Shown: positions 32,301-40,822 of the stretch, piece by piece | How positions within the stretch are numbered: the stretch's first letter is position 1 | How the letters are laid out: every line of letters starts with the position of its first letter | Origin: Advenella sp. S44 | GTDB taxonomy: Bacteria > Pseudomonadota > Gammaproteobacteria > Burkholderiales > Burkholderiaceae_B | Direction of reading: 5' to 3' | DNA: 64,000 bases | Assembly: GCF_002810445.1 (NCBI RefSeq) | Contig: NZ_NEXS01000011.1 | Coordinates: 62,001-126,000, forward strand | Position numbers and translations under genes: made by a program | The notes under the pieces: generated by a model | Databases searched by the model: none | The model's input: only the letters and a program-made list of their open reading frames with translations | What the model was told of the DNA's origin: nothing

Positions 32301-33482
32301 TCACAATCGCGCGAGTCGCGGAGCGTCGACCGTTTGCAGACAATCGACTGTCAGCTCTTGCAAACAGCTGCTGCCGAGCAAGGCCATGTTCGTATCGATT
32401 TCGGAATGAAAAATATCGACGACTTTTTGAATGCCTGCGCTACCCGCTACTGCCGCTCCATATAATTGTGGCCTGCCGGTGAACACCATACTGGCGCCCA
32501 TCGCAACCGCCTTGAGTACGTCGGCGCCGCGCCTGAAACCGCCGTCGATCATGACCGGCATGGCGCCAGAAACCGCGTCAACGATATCGGGCAGCGCTTG
32601 CAGCGGTGAGATGGAGCCATCCAGTTGCCTGCCGCCGTGGTTCGATACGATCAGGCCATCAACCCCTGCCACGACTGCTGCCCGGGCGTCTTCCGGATGC
32701 ATGACTCCTTTGAGCACGAGTTTGCCTTCCCAGTTATCGCGTATCCACCGCATATGCTCCCACGATAACCGGTCGCGACCGCCACGAAATCCGTTAGGCG
32801 GATCTTGCGTGATGGGCGGGCCAATTTGCTCGTAAAGATTGGAGAATCTGGGAACACCGCCTTTAATCAACGTTCGCATGAAAACGTTCAAACTCCATTG
32901 CGGATGCAATATTCCGTCCAGGATCAGTCTCGGACTTATTTTGAAGGGCACGGTAAAATCCAGCCGCTTGATGTTCTCACGGTTGCCGGCTACGCATGTG
33001 TCAATAGTCACAACCAGCACCGGAATTTGCGCCCGCTTCAACCGCGTCAGCAGCTTGTCTATGCGTGCAATATCCCCCGGCAAATAGGCCTGATACCAGC
33101 ATCGATTCCCTGTGGCCTGCTGCAAATGCTCTAGCGGCACGTTCGACGCTCCGCTGATCACAAACGGAATGCGGGTCTCTGTTGCCACTGTAGCAAGCGC
33201 CAAATCACATTCATGCATCACGATAGCGGAAAAGCCCGTGGGTGCAAATCCCAGTGGCATCGCGTAGGTCTGTCCAAAAAGGGATACCGCGCTCGTACGC
33301 TGCTCGACCGGCCGCAGACCCCGATGTCGGAACCCGATACGCTTCATAACCGCCAGGCTCTCCGACAATGAGGCTTCGTCCTCTGTGCCGCCACAAACGT
33401 AACCCGCCACGCAACGCGGCATGAGCTTTCTGGCTTTCTTTTCAAAGTCGGATATGGAATAGTAGCGATCAAGGTTCTTCAT
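32301..33482 (-). CDS. FMN-dependent alpha-hydroxyacid oxidase/dehydrogenase
   Basis: A 393-residue TIM-barrel flavoenzyme of the L-lactate dehydrogenase, glycolate oxidase and mandelate dehydrogenase family. Seen are PRCVAGYVCGGTEDE at the N-terminus, the catalytic histidine region SNHGGRQLDGS, the FMN phosphate loop MIDGGFRRGADV and GRPQLYGAA. It oxidises an (S)-2-hydroxy acid to the 2-oxo acid. The ATG at 33482 is preferred to the in-frame start at 33512 because translation of the family begins with MKNLDRYYSISDF. The next gene on the strand is a Bug receptor, so uptake and oxidation are probably coupled. It lies downstream of an unusual tandem-repeat tract. Confidence 0.87.
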   Translation of the reverse strand: MKNLDRYYSISDFEKKARKLMPRCVAGYVCGGTEDEASLSESLAVMKRIGFRHRGLRPVEQRTSAVSLFGQTYAMPLGFAPTGFSAIVMHECDLALATVATETRIPFVISGASNVPLEHLQQATGNRCWYQAYLPGDIARIDKLLTRLKRAQIPVLVVTIDTCVAGNRENIKRLDFTVPFKISPRLILDGILHPQWSLNVFMRTLIKGGVPRFSNLYEQIGPPITQDPPNGFRGGRDRLSWEHMRWIRDNWEGKLVLKGVMHPEDARAAVVAGVDGLIVSNHGGRQLDGSISPLQALPDIVDAVSGAMPVMIDGGFRRGADVLKAVAMGASMVFTGRPQLYGAAVAGSAGIQKVVDIFHSEIDTNMALLGSSCLQELTVDCLQTVDAPRLARL

Positions 33483-33734
33483 GCACTTCTCTGCTGTTAT
33501 GACTACCGACACCCTGCCTGCACGCGATGCATGACGCCAGGGATGCCAAGGCGAGAATATCCGGAACAGCAGGCGAAAATCCTAGGGGCGCTATGGGAAG
33601 CTTTAGTCGCCGTGACCCGTACTGACCGGTTGCCGGTTCACCGGATTAATCTCGAACGCAAGCAACAAAGACTGCAATTAAAGCACGTTCGATCGCGTCA
33701 GCCAAATGAAAAAATATGGGCTCATCATTCCTTT

Positions 33735-33861
33735 TTTTCATGAACTCATTCATCATGCCTTTTCATGAACCTGTCCACTATCACTTTTTCATGAATCCAT
33801 GCACTATCGGCTTTTCATGGATCTAGCCACCAGATCGTTTCCATGAACTCTCCACTACCCG
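33735..33861. repeat. Five degenerate 25-26 bp tandem repeats (TTTTCATGAA...CACTATC)
   Basis: Units start at 33735, 33760, 33786, 33812 and about 33837, a spacing of 25, 26, 26 and 25 bases. The consensus is TTTTCATGAAyC followed by a variable part and CCACTATC; the best copies are the second and third. The tract lies between the hydroxyacid oxidase gene and the end of a LysR gene in a 380-base gap without a coding sequence. Spacing of about 2.5 helical turns, repeat number and position could mean a protein-binding array or the multiply repeated end of a lost IS21-type element; no transposase remnant is visible. Confidence 0.75.
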
Positions 33862-34758
33862 TTATAGCCCGGTGGCGACCTCTGATTGAACGAAGGCCAC
33901 AAAAGCCTTGATCTTGGGTACTTCTGCAGAGTGTTCTGAATACGCGACGAAGTAGGATCCATCGCTTGGCTGTTCATAATGCCATGGAATAATCAATTTG
34001 CCGTCGCGCAGTTCTTCCTGAACCAGCAGGCGCGGCACGATAGCAATGCCACAACCGGCCTGTGCGGCCCGCATGCACATATAGAACGTATCGAACCTGG
34101 GGCCGTTATAGCTGCTATCAGTATGAAAATGCTGGTGATAGAACCAATCATGCCATGCCTCAGGACGCGATGCGCATTGAATCAGAATCATATCGGCCAG
34201 ACACGCCAGCTCGTGTATTCCTTCTGGTGGTATCAGGCAGGGATGACACACAGGTATCATCCCTGCCTCAAACATTTCCCTGCATTCGGCCCCCGGCAGC
34301 GTGCCTCGTCCGTAAAAAAAAGCGATATCGATCTTGGCCTGTACCAGATCAAACGGCTTTAGCTCGCTCTGCACCTTGATGTGGATACTCGGATTTTCCT
34401 TCATGAAGCGGTTGATGCGGGGAATAAGCCAGCGGGCGCCGAAGGTTGGCTGGGTGCCGATAGTCAACACCTGGGTCTCGCTGCCATAAGAGAGGATATA
34501 CCGCGACGACATATCGATTCGCGTCAGGATCTCCTTGACTTCAGACTGATACAGTAATCCTGCCGGCGTCAACTGCAACCGCTGCCTGACCCGGCGAAAT
34601 AGCGGGTGCTTCAGGATTGACTCCAGCTGTGCAATCTGTTTGCTGACGGCACTTTGCGTCAAATGCATTTCTTCAGCGGCACGCGTAAAACTCATGTGTC
34701 GCGCTACGGCCTCAAAACACTGAAGGGAAGTAATGGAAGGCGTCAAACGTTTTTGCAT
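33862..34758 (-). CDS. LysR family transcriptional regulator, GcvA-like
   Basis: A 298-residue LysR protein beginning MQKRLTPSITSLQCFEAVARHMSFTRAAEEMHLTQSAVSKQI, the pattern of the GcvA/AmpR branch. The effector domain includes LTIGTQPTFGARWLIPRI and the YSEHSAEVPKIKAFVAF ending. It lies alone, with the repeat tract after its stop and a 282-base gap before the nitroreductase gene. Its target may be the hydroxyacid oxidase-Bug operon downstream on the same strand, but it could act elsewhere. Confidence 0.87.
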   Translation of the reverse strand: MQKRLTPSITSLQCFEAVARHMSFTRAAEEMHLTQSAVSKQIAQLESILKHPLFRRVRQRLQLTPAGLLYQSEVKEILTRIDMSSRYILSYGSETQVLTIGTQPTFGARWLIPRINRFMKENPSIHIKVQSELKPFDLVQAKIDIAFFYGRGTLPGAECREMFEAGMIPVCHPCLIPPEGIHELACLADMILIQCASRPEAWHDWFYHQHFHTDSSYNGPRFDTFYMCMRAAQAGCGIAIVPRLLVQEELRDGKLIIPWHYEQPSDGSYFVAYSEHSAEVPKIKAFVAFVQSEVATGL

Positions 34759-35040
34759 AAGTCAGTCATTCGCGTTTCTGGATATCATTGTTCGCGCTTT
34801 TCTGCGCTGTGCGGCGGCTTGTGGCTCGTTCTCTGCCGGTTGTCCGGTACGGGGCAGGCCGTGTCACGCTGGACTGCCTCGTACCGTGCCATGCTCGGCA
34901 GAGCGGCTTGCAGGCAGCGGCCTTTTAAAACGAAGGGCCGAGTCAGAATGATTACATTTGAAATAGCTTTTCGTGCACTCTCATCCTTCGGCTTGAAGAA
35001 CTGAACACGCCCTGCTCTCGCTGCTCAAACGCCAAATTGG

Positions 35041-35892
35041 CTATCGCAGCTCAAACCCCAGATTATTGAGCGCTTCAACCAGCCGGTGCCGGCCAGTGAG
35101 GGCTTGCGGTCCGCGAAGCCGGTTCAGCGAATGCATGTCCCACGCCGCGTCGTTCTTCATTCCCTGCGCCTTATAGAACTCTGCCATGGTGGCGTTATAG
35201 CTTTGGGTGGCGTCATCAAGCGCTGATGCATCGTACGTTTCTTTATGCAGAACCGCCGATTGCGGAAGGCGTGGTTTGATTGAAGCGGGCTTGGCCGGGT
35301 CTGGATAACCGATACACATGCCGAAGGTCGCAAATGCATAGTCGGGCAGTCCAAGCTCTTTGGCCACTTCCTCGGGTTGGTTGCGCATTCCGCCGATGTA
35401 AACAACGCCCAATCCCATGGATTCGGCAGCAACTGCCGCATTCTGCGCCGCCAGTGCAGAATCAATGGCGGCCACCAGAAAAGCCTCCATATATGTCAGG
35501 CCATCATGCGCGACGCCTCGCTTGACGCCCAGCGTCTTCAAGCGCGCCAGATCAGCCACCCAGACCAGATACAGCGGACAGCGCCGTATATGTTCCTGAT
35601 TGCCCGCCAGTTGTGCCAACCGGTCCTTGCGCGCCGGATCCTGGACCGCGACCACGCTCCAGGTCTGCAGGTTGGACGACGTAGAGGCCGATTGCGCGGC
35701 AGCAACCAGCAGTTGCAGCGTGCCGGGCTTGAGTGCCTCGTCGGTATAGGCGCGCACTGAGCGATGATTGAACAGCGTCTCGATGGTTGCGTTCAGTTCA
35801 TCCGGAATGAATGCAGCCTGCTGGTAACGTGCGTGCAGAAGGTCTTGCGCTGCGCCGCTAGTTTTGGCATGGGTAGAAGAATCTTGACTCAT
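35041..35892 (-). CDS. Nitroreductase family NADPH-dependent oxidoreductase (NfsA/Frp type)
   Basis: A 283-residue FMN enzyme. The flavin-binding segments are HRSVRAYTDEAL near residue 43, AAQSASTSSNLQTWSVVAV, and the GLGVVYIGGMRN region. Length and the long C-terminal extension match NfsA/NADPH-flavin oxidoreductases, which reduce nitroaromatics, quinones, chromate or free flavin by two electrons. It stands alone. An operator-like repeat lies about 80-100 bases upstream, so redox- or electrophile-induced expression is plausible. Confidence 0.86.
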   Translation of the reverse strand: MSQDSSTHAKTSGAAQDLLHARYQQAAFIPDELNATIETLFNHRSVRAYTDEALKPGTLQLLVAAAQSASTSSNLQTWSVVAVQDPARKDRLAQLAGNQEHIRRCPLYLVWVADLARLKTLGVKRGVAHDGLTYMEAFLVAAIDSALAAQNAAVAAESMGLGVVYIGGMRNQPEEVAKELGLPDYAFATFGMCIGYPDPAKPASIKPRLPQSAVLHKETYDASALDDATQSYNATMAEFYKAQGMKNDAAWDMHSLNRLRGPQALTGRHRLVEALNNLGFELR

Positions 35893-35974
35893 GATTTAAA
35901 AACAACTCCAAATAGGGACAGGCGACGAAATGGCCACCGCCTTATCGTCCGTCATCAATATCAATATTCGCATA

Positions 35975-35990
35975 ATGATATACGTATCAT
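35975..35990. promoter_or_regulatory. ATGATA-TACG-TATCAT inverted repeat upstream of nitroreductase gene
   Basis: Perfect 6-base arms around TACG, 83 bases before the nitroreductase start, embedded in an AT-rich stretch. It resembles an operator for a dimeric regulator. It also partly resembles a Fur box (CATAATGATA), but only about 11 of 19 positions agree, so I leave the regulator open. Confidence 0.3.
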
Positions 35991-36171
35991 CACTGTTAAT
36001 GGTGCAACCGGTGTTTATTCCCCTTCGATTGCAGGCGCGCGTCCTCGGGGAAACATCCCAAAACCCGGCTTTGTCGCGAGCGCGGTATCTTCTATCGTCG
36101 GCCCGATAAGCGCTTCCGTGAAAAATCTACATGGCGGCCCATGGCGGACAGGTATGCAATCCAGTCATGGG

Positions 36172-36945
36172 TCATCGATGATGTGCAGTCGCCTGCTCTT
36201 CGACCATGGCCTTGATTTCCCGCGCCATGGGATCGCGCAATTCTTCCAGGACATGCGCCACCAGGCCGATCGCACGTGCCATCACGCCGATCCCCCGGAC
36301 AATGTCCCACGGGATTTTCAGCTCACTGGCGACTGCCGCGATCGCGCCGGTGGCATTCACTGGCAGGCTCTTGCCCCGTTGCCTGCCGGCTTCATCGGCT
36401 ACCGCATTCATTAGCGCCACATACGGGCCTGAAAAGCCGTTGTCTTCGGCAATTTCAAACAGGCGCGGCGCACGTGGATCCACCGGTTTATGAATATGAT
36501 GACCAATCCCCGGAATGGATTTTCCATCACGCATTTGTTGCGCAACAATTTGCCGGGCAAGTGCAGAAGTATCCACCGTTACACTAGGATCCGGCAATGC
36601 GGTTTGCAAAAGACAGGCCGCATTTTCCATGCTGCCCACAAAAACACTGCCAAGCCCGTTCAGGCCAGCAGCGACTGCAGCTTGCATCGCTTCGGGGGCA
36701 CCGCAAATGGTCATGCGGGTCACGATGGCGCTGGGCGTCATGCCGTGCTCCACCAAAATGACAGCCAGAGCGTTAAATACCCTGGATTCGCGTTCGTTGG
36801 GCAGGCGATCGGTTAACTCCAGAAAAGCCATATCGCCCAACGAAACCTTGCCCATGATGTCCCTGCACAGGTCCAGGCCCTTGATGGTGATAGTGTCTTC
36901 GGTGCTCCAACTGATATCGGTTCTAAGTTGTTTACGTTTAGCCAT
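36172..36945 (-). CDS. Citryl-CoA lyase/citrate-synthase-superfamily protein, short form
   Basis: A 257-residue protein related to the large-domain helices of citrate synthase. GIGHHIHKPVDPRAPRL corresponds to the citrate synthase motif GFGHRVYKxxDPRA and keeps the histidine. By-eye alignment suggests that the HGGA histidine is missing (region FVGSMENAA) and that the catalytic Asp of NVDFYSG is Asn (LPVNATGA). Such short forms are annotated as citryl-CoA lyase and may catalyse the cleavage direction on a citryl-CoA-like thioester. The gene follows an acyl-CoA ligase gene by 91 bases on the same strand, so ligase plus lyase could split an imported tricarboxylate. Confidence 0.78.
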   Translation of the reverse strand: MAKRKQLRTDISWSTEDTITIKGLDLCRDIMGKVSLGDMAFLELTDRLPNERESRVFNALAVILVEHGMTPSAIVTRMTICGAPEAMQAAVAAGLNGLGSVFVGSMENAACLLQTALPDPSVTVDTSALARQIVAQQMRDGKSIPGIGHHIHKPVDPRAPRLFEIAEDNGFSGPYVALMNAVADEAGRQRGKSLPVNATGAIAAVASELKIPWDIVRGIGVMARAIGLVAHVLEELRDPMAREIKAMVEEQATAHHR

Positions 36946-37036
36946 ACCTCGTCGTCCTTTGCGCTAATAGATTAGTCAGGCGTACTATGCCCTGCTGGCA
37001 ATTCCATTCAAACAAAAGCGTGTCGCGCACACCGCT

Positions 37037-38629
37037 TTACCCTTGCAAATCCACTGCCCTGGCGCGTATTTGGGCATCATCGCGCAAAACTGCTTTGGCA
37101 ATTTTATGAGTCGGAGTCAGGGGCAATGCATCCAGCAAAGCCACATAACGCGGCATTTTGATGGCGGCCAGTCGATCCGCACACCATGCCGCCACGTCAG
37201 ATTCGCTCAGCACCTCGCCCGGCCTGGCAACAACGGCCACAAAGATATCGTCCTCGCCCATGTCGGAAGGCACGCCCAGGGCGGCAACCTGAAAAACTTT
37301 CGGATGTTCGCCAATCACCATTTCAAGTTCAGCCGCCGCGATATTTTCACCGCGCCGCCGGATAATGTCTTTCTTGCGGGAAACGTGAAAATAAAACCCG
37401 TCGGCATCTCGCCGCACCAGATCGCCGGTCTTGAGCCAACCGTCATGAAAGGCTTGCTGCGTCTGATCGGGGTCTCGGAAATAGCCTTGCATCACAATGG
37501 GCGACTTCACCCATAGCTCGCCAACCTGATTCGTCTCGACATCACAACCGTCATCATTCACGACCCTGCATTGTGCCCATTGCATGGCCGGATCCGGATG
37601 GGTGCCAATGATGCCCATGCTGCCGGGCTTGTTCGGCTGCCCGTAAGGGTTGCAGGTCACGCCCGGGATCTCCGTCATGCCAAAGCCCGAGAATAAATCG
37701 TCAATACCAAATTGCTCCCGGAACACGTCAGCGGCCTTCTTGCGTACGCCATATACAACGCGAAGCTGGTGATCGGAGCGGAACTCAGACCGAGAACGCG
37801 CACACAGAATGGTGCCAATCGCTTCGATAATATTGACAATGGTAGCCCCGTGTTCAGCAGCCGTATCCCAGAAGCGCGTCGCCGAGAACCGCGGCTCGAT
37901 AATCATGCTGGCCCCCGCAGCCAGCACACCGCCTACAGAATAGAACAGCGCATTGATGTGGAAAAAAGGAAGAATGATCATCACCCGGTCGTCCGGCTGC
38001 ATATGCAGACGCGCCACATTCGCCTCGCCGGCCAGCAGGAAATTTCGCTGACTGTGCATCACGCCCTTCGGATACCCCGTCGTGCCCGAGGTATAAATGA
38101 TGACGCAGGTATCAGAGGCGCTACCATTTTCTCCAAGCACAATGTCAGGTGCATTATCGATGGCTTGCTCAAGAGAGGCATCGTCAGGCGATTTTTGACC
38201 CCACAGCAAGGCCCATGGCTTTTGCGCCATGGCTTGCGTAGCCTGCTCAATAGGTTTAAGCAGTTCGGCCTGCGCGATGATGGCTTTAACGTCGGCATGG
38301 TTCAAGGCATAAGTTAATTCGCGGATGCTGTAATCCGGGTTGACCGGCACCATGGTCGCGCCAAGGCGAGCCAGCGCAAACAACGCCAGTAGATGGGATA
38401 TGTCATTGCGCCCCACGACAGCCACGCGGTCGCCTGGGCCAATGCCCCGCCCTTTTAGCACGCGCGCAAGCCTGTCATAACGCTCGCGAAATTGTCTCCA
38501 GGTAAGCGATACTTCCGACTGGATAATAAAAGTGTCGTCTTGCCTGTTTTGGCAACGACTTGAAAATGCCTCGTGTAGCGTCCCGCCGTGAGGGGGAAAG
38601 CTGCGCAGAACGTCAATCGGACTTTTCAT
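37037..38629 (-). CDS. AMP-dependent acyl-CoA synthetase/ligase
   Basis: A 530-residue ANL-superfamily enzyme. The phosphate loop is IIYTSGTTGYPKGVMHS, the adenine motif SGFGMTE, the hinge WLKTGDLVRRDADGFYF and the core RKKDIIRRRGENIAAAELE; the C-terminal lysine is in LTPTHKIAKAVL. It activates a carboxylate as an acyl adenylate and transfers it to CoA. It shares an operon with the citryl-CoA-lyase-like gene and is divergent from a Bug gene. A short-chain or tricarboxylic acid is suggested by context; sequence alone does not give the substrate. Confidence 0.87.
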   Translation of the reverse strand: MKSPIDVLRSFPPHGGTLHEAFSSRCQNRQDDTFIIQSEVSLTWRQFRERYDRLARVLKGRGIGPGDRVAVVGRNDISHLLALFALARLGATMVPVNPDYSIRELTYALNHADVKAIIAQAELLKPIEQATQAMAQKPWALLWGQKSPDDASLEQAIDNAPDIVLGENGSASDTCVIIYTSGTTGYPKGVMHSQRNFLLAGEANVARLHMQPDDRVMIILPFFHINALFYSVGGVLAAGASMIIEPRFSATRFWDTAAEHGATIVNIIEAIGTILCARSRSEFRSDHQLRVVYGVRKKAADVFREQFGIDDLFSGFGMTEIPGVTCNPYGQPNKPGSMGIIGTHPDPAMQWAQCRVVNDDGCDVETNQVGELWVKSPIVMQGYFRDPDQTQQAFHDGWLKTGDLVRRDADGFYFHVSRKKDIIRRRGENIAAAELEMVIGEHPKVFQVAALGVPSDMGEDDIFVAVVARPGEVLSESDVAAWCADRLAAIKMPRYVALLDALPLTPTHKIAKAVLRDDAQIRARAVDLQG

Positions 38630-38765
38630 TACCAGTACCCCGAACGTGGGAGAGTATATGTAGTTTACTTTAAATACACCTTAGTGCACAATAGTATACA
38701 GCTGGATCCTTGAGGTTTGATCACTCTACAAAAAATGACAAATGCAAACTATGCAATGGAGAGAC

Positions 38766-39746
38766 ATGATGAAACACCTATTAAAGGCAGTACTACTGGC
38801 AACTTCGCTCCTGACCACGGCCGGTTATGCCGCAAGCGCGAGCGACTACCCCAATAAACCAATACGTATCATCGTGCCCTTTGCTGCCGGCGGGGGCGGC
38901 GACTTTATTGTGCGTGCCTGGGCGGACAAGTTTTCCGCCGAGGTCAGGCAGCCCGTGGTTGTTGACAACCGCGGCGGCGGCAACACCGTGATCGGCACTG
39001 AAGCTGTGGCCAAAGCGGCACCTGATGGCTATACCTTGCTTATCGTCAGTCCCAGCTTTGCGACCAATCCCACGCTGCTGCCCTCACTGCCCTATAAAAC
39101 GCCGGAGGATTTCATGCCCGTCGGACTGGTTATTACCTATGCCATGGGGCTGGCGGCGCGCTCGAGCCTGGAAGCCGACGATATTCAGACGCTGCTTTCC
39201 AACGCCAAAAAGGATCCCAGGCAATTGACAATTGCCACGTCGGGCGCTGGCTCAGCCAGCGATCTGGCTGCTGAGCTGTTCCGTGAGGCCACACAACTGA
39301 ATTTGCTGAAAGTGCCCTATCGCGGAGCCGGGCCGGCCTTGTTGGACGTCGCAAGCGGACATGTCGATATGACATTCACCGGACTGTCCCAAATCAAGGG
39401 ACAACTGGATAACAAGCGCGTCAAACTACTGGGAACTTCCGGGAGCCAGCGGCTGCAGTCGGCGCCCGATACACCAACAATCGCAGAGCAGGGTCTGAAA
39501 GACTTCGAGGCTCTGGTATGGTGGGGGATTCTTGCGCCTGCAGGCACACCGTCGGACATTGTTGTGAAAATAAACAGCGCGCTCAAAAAAAGCCTTGCCG
39601 ATCCCGAAGTCGGCAGACGACTGGCCGTTATTGACGGCGAAGTCCAAGTTTCGTCACCCGAAGCGTTTCGCGACCTGATCAATAGTGAAATTGCCCGCTG
39701 GAGAGCGATTTTGAAACCTGATGCGAAAAACACCGCAGAGCGCTGA
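38766..39746 (+). CDS. Bug family TTT solute receptor
   Basis: A receptor of about 326 residues with a Sec signal (MMKHLLKAVLLATSLLTTAGYAASA) and motifs YPNKPIRIIVPFAAGGGGDF, VVDNRGGGN, PDGYTLLIV, KVPYRGAGPALLDV and PTIAEQGLKDF. The GGATD loop is GGGGDF here. GGAGAGAC precedes the double ATG at 38766/38769. It diverges from the acyl-CoA ligase/citryl-CoA-lyase-like operon with 136 bases between, and probably imports the acid that the ligase activates. Confidence 0.89.
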   Translation: MMKHLLKAVLLATSLLTTAGYAASASDYPNKPIRIIVPFAAGGGGDFIVRAWADKFSAEVRQPVVVDNRGGGNTVIGTEAVAKAAPDGYTLLIVSPSFATNPTLLPSLPYKTPEDFMPVGLVITYAMGLAARSSLEADDIQTLLSNAKKDPRQLTIATSGAGSASDLAAELFREATQLNLLKVPYRGAGPALLDVASGHVDMTFTGLSQIKGQLDNKRVKLLGTSGSQRLQSAPDTPTIAEQGLKDFEALVWWGILAPAGTPSDIVVKINSALKKSLADPEVGRRLAVIDGEVQVSSPEAFRDLINSEIARWRAILKPDAKNTAER

Positions 39747-39861
39747 CTCAACCAGCGCGCATAACGGCGCAAAAGCCATCGCAGTGGAAGCGTCCTAGAA
39801 CACGGACGCCGCAGGCCGCCGCCCAATGGTGCTTGACAAGCCGGGCATCCTGATTAATCTG

Positions 39862-40812
39862 TCAATACTGCGCAAGTATCTGCATTAGCGCCTGGCCGAT
39901 CTGCGGCAGAAACAAGATGTCTTCCGACACCGCCTTGCCATGGGAAAAAACCACAATCGTGATGGCGCCGTAGGCATTGCATTGAGCTTGCGACAACAGA
40001 AAGTGGGCACTGTCGTGCCGGTTGTAACTGGAGAGCGCATCGCCGGTCCAGCCGTTCCACCCCGCCTTGGAATAGTATTGCAGATTCTCAGGCAAACGCT
40101 CTCCCAGAAAACCGTTTACCTGAGAATGCGGAAGGCTTTTGAAGTTCTCTGCCAGAGATCGTTTCAGGAACTGCGCTGCCGCCAGGCTTGTCGCGGAATC
40201 CAGGAACCTGCCGGTACAAATTTCACTAAGCAGGCGTGCCACAAAATCGCTACTAAGGCAGTTGTGATTATTCTTTCCATCCAGTGTGACAAACCGTTTT
40301 TCCCTGCCGTAGCGATCATCATCCATCAACTTCTGGCAGATATTCATTTCCCGGGCCTCGGGCCAGCCCAATTCTGCAAAAAACCGATTCACGCCCTGGC
40401 GCTGCGCTATCCATTGCGCCATCTCCGCATCCGGCAATAGCGTGTCTCCGGTAGTTCCGGTCAACAAGTCAATCACATAATTGGTCGCATTATTGCTAGA
40501 CCACATAATCATGTCCGTGATAGCGCGATTCAATTCAGGATGCGGCGTTATTTTACCGTCACGCAACGCCGCCTGCGCTGCCGCCAGGTACGCCACCTTG
40601 ACAACGCTGGCCGGGTAAAAATGCCGTTGCCCCTGCCATGAAAATCCTTCCAGACTTCCGCTGGCCTGCTGGCCCGGATCCGACCGCGGAAACAAATGCA
40701 ACGTCAGGCCCGAATCGGCCACATCATGGCCAAGCGGCACAAAGATCTGCCGGGCAGACGACAGCAGTTGTTGTCCGATTTGCATTGATCGTTCTGTCTG
40801 ATGGTAATACAT
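39862..40812 (-). CDS. Class A beta-lactamase-fold serine hydrolase, no signal peptide
   Basis: A 316-residue protein with penicillin-binding/beta-lactamase motifs: S69-x-x-K72 in YPASVVKVAY, SSNN at 105-108 in the SDN position, and SKAGWNGW in the KTG position. No export signal is visible at the N-terminus, so it appears cytosolic, unlike a resistance beta-lactamase. It is the last gene of a peptide ABC transporter operon, starting 10 bases after the ATPase stop with AGGAAATTCTTT before its ATG. A role as an intracellular peptidase, amidase or esterase for the imported compound is more likely than antibiotic resistance. Confidence 0.8.
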   Translation of the reverse strand: MYYHQTERSMQIGQQLLSSARQIFVPLGHDVADSGLTLHLFPRSDPGQQASGSLEGFSWQGQRHFYPASVVKVAYLAAAQAALRDGKITPHPELNRAITDMIMWSSNNATNYVIDLLTGTTGDTLLPDAEMAQWIAQRQGVNRFFAELGWPEAREMNICQKLMDDDRYGREKRFVTLDGKNNHNCLSSDFVARLLSEICTGRFLDSATSLAAAQFLKRSLAENFKSLPHSQVNGFLGERLPENLQYYSKAGWNGWTGDALSSYNRHDSAHFLLSQAQCNAYGAITIVVFSHGKAVSEDILFLPQIGQALMQILAQY

Positions 40813-40822
40813 AAAGAATTTC

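Noticed and set aside
33735-33861. Tandem repeats as a CRISPR array
   Set aside because: Units are directly adjacent and degenerate, without unique 30-40 base spacers, and no cas genes are present.
39862-40812. Beta-lactam resistance gene
   Set aside because: No signal peptide, KAG in place of KTG, and operon context with a peptide importer argue against a periplasmic resistance enzyme.
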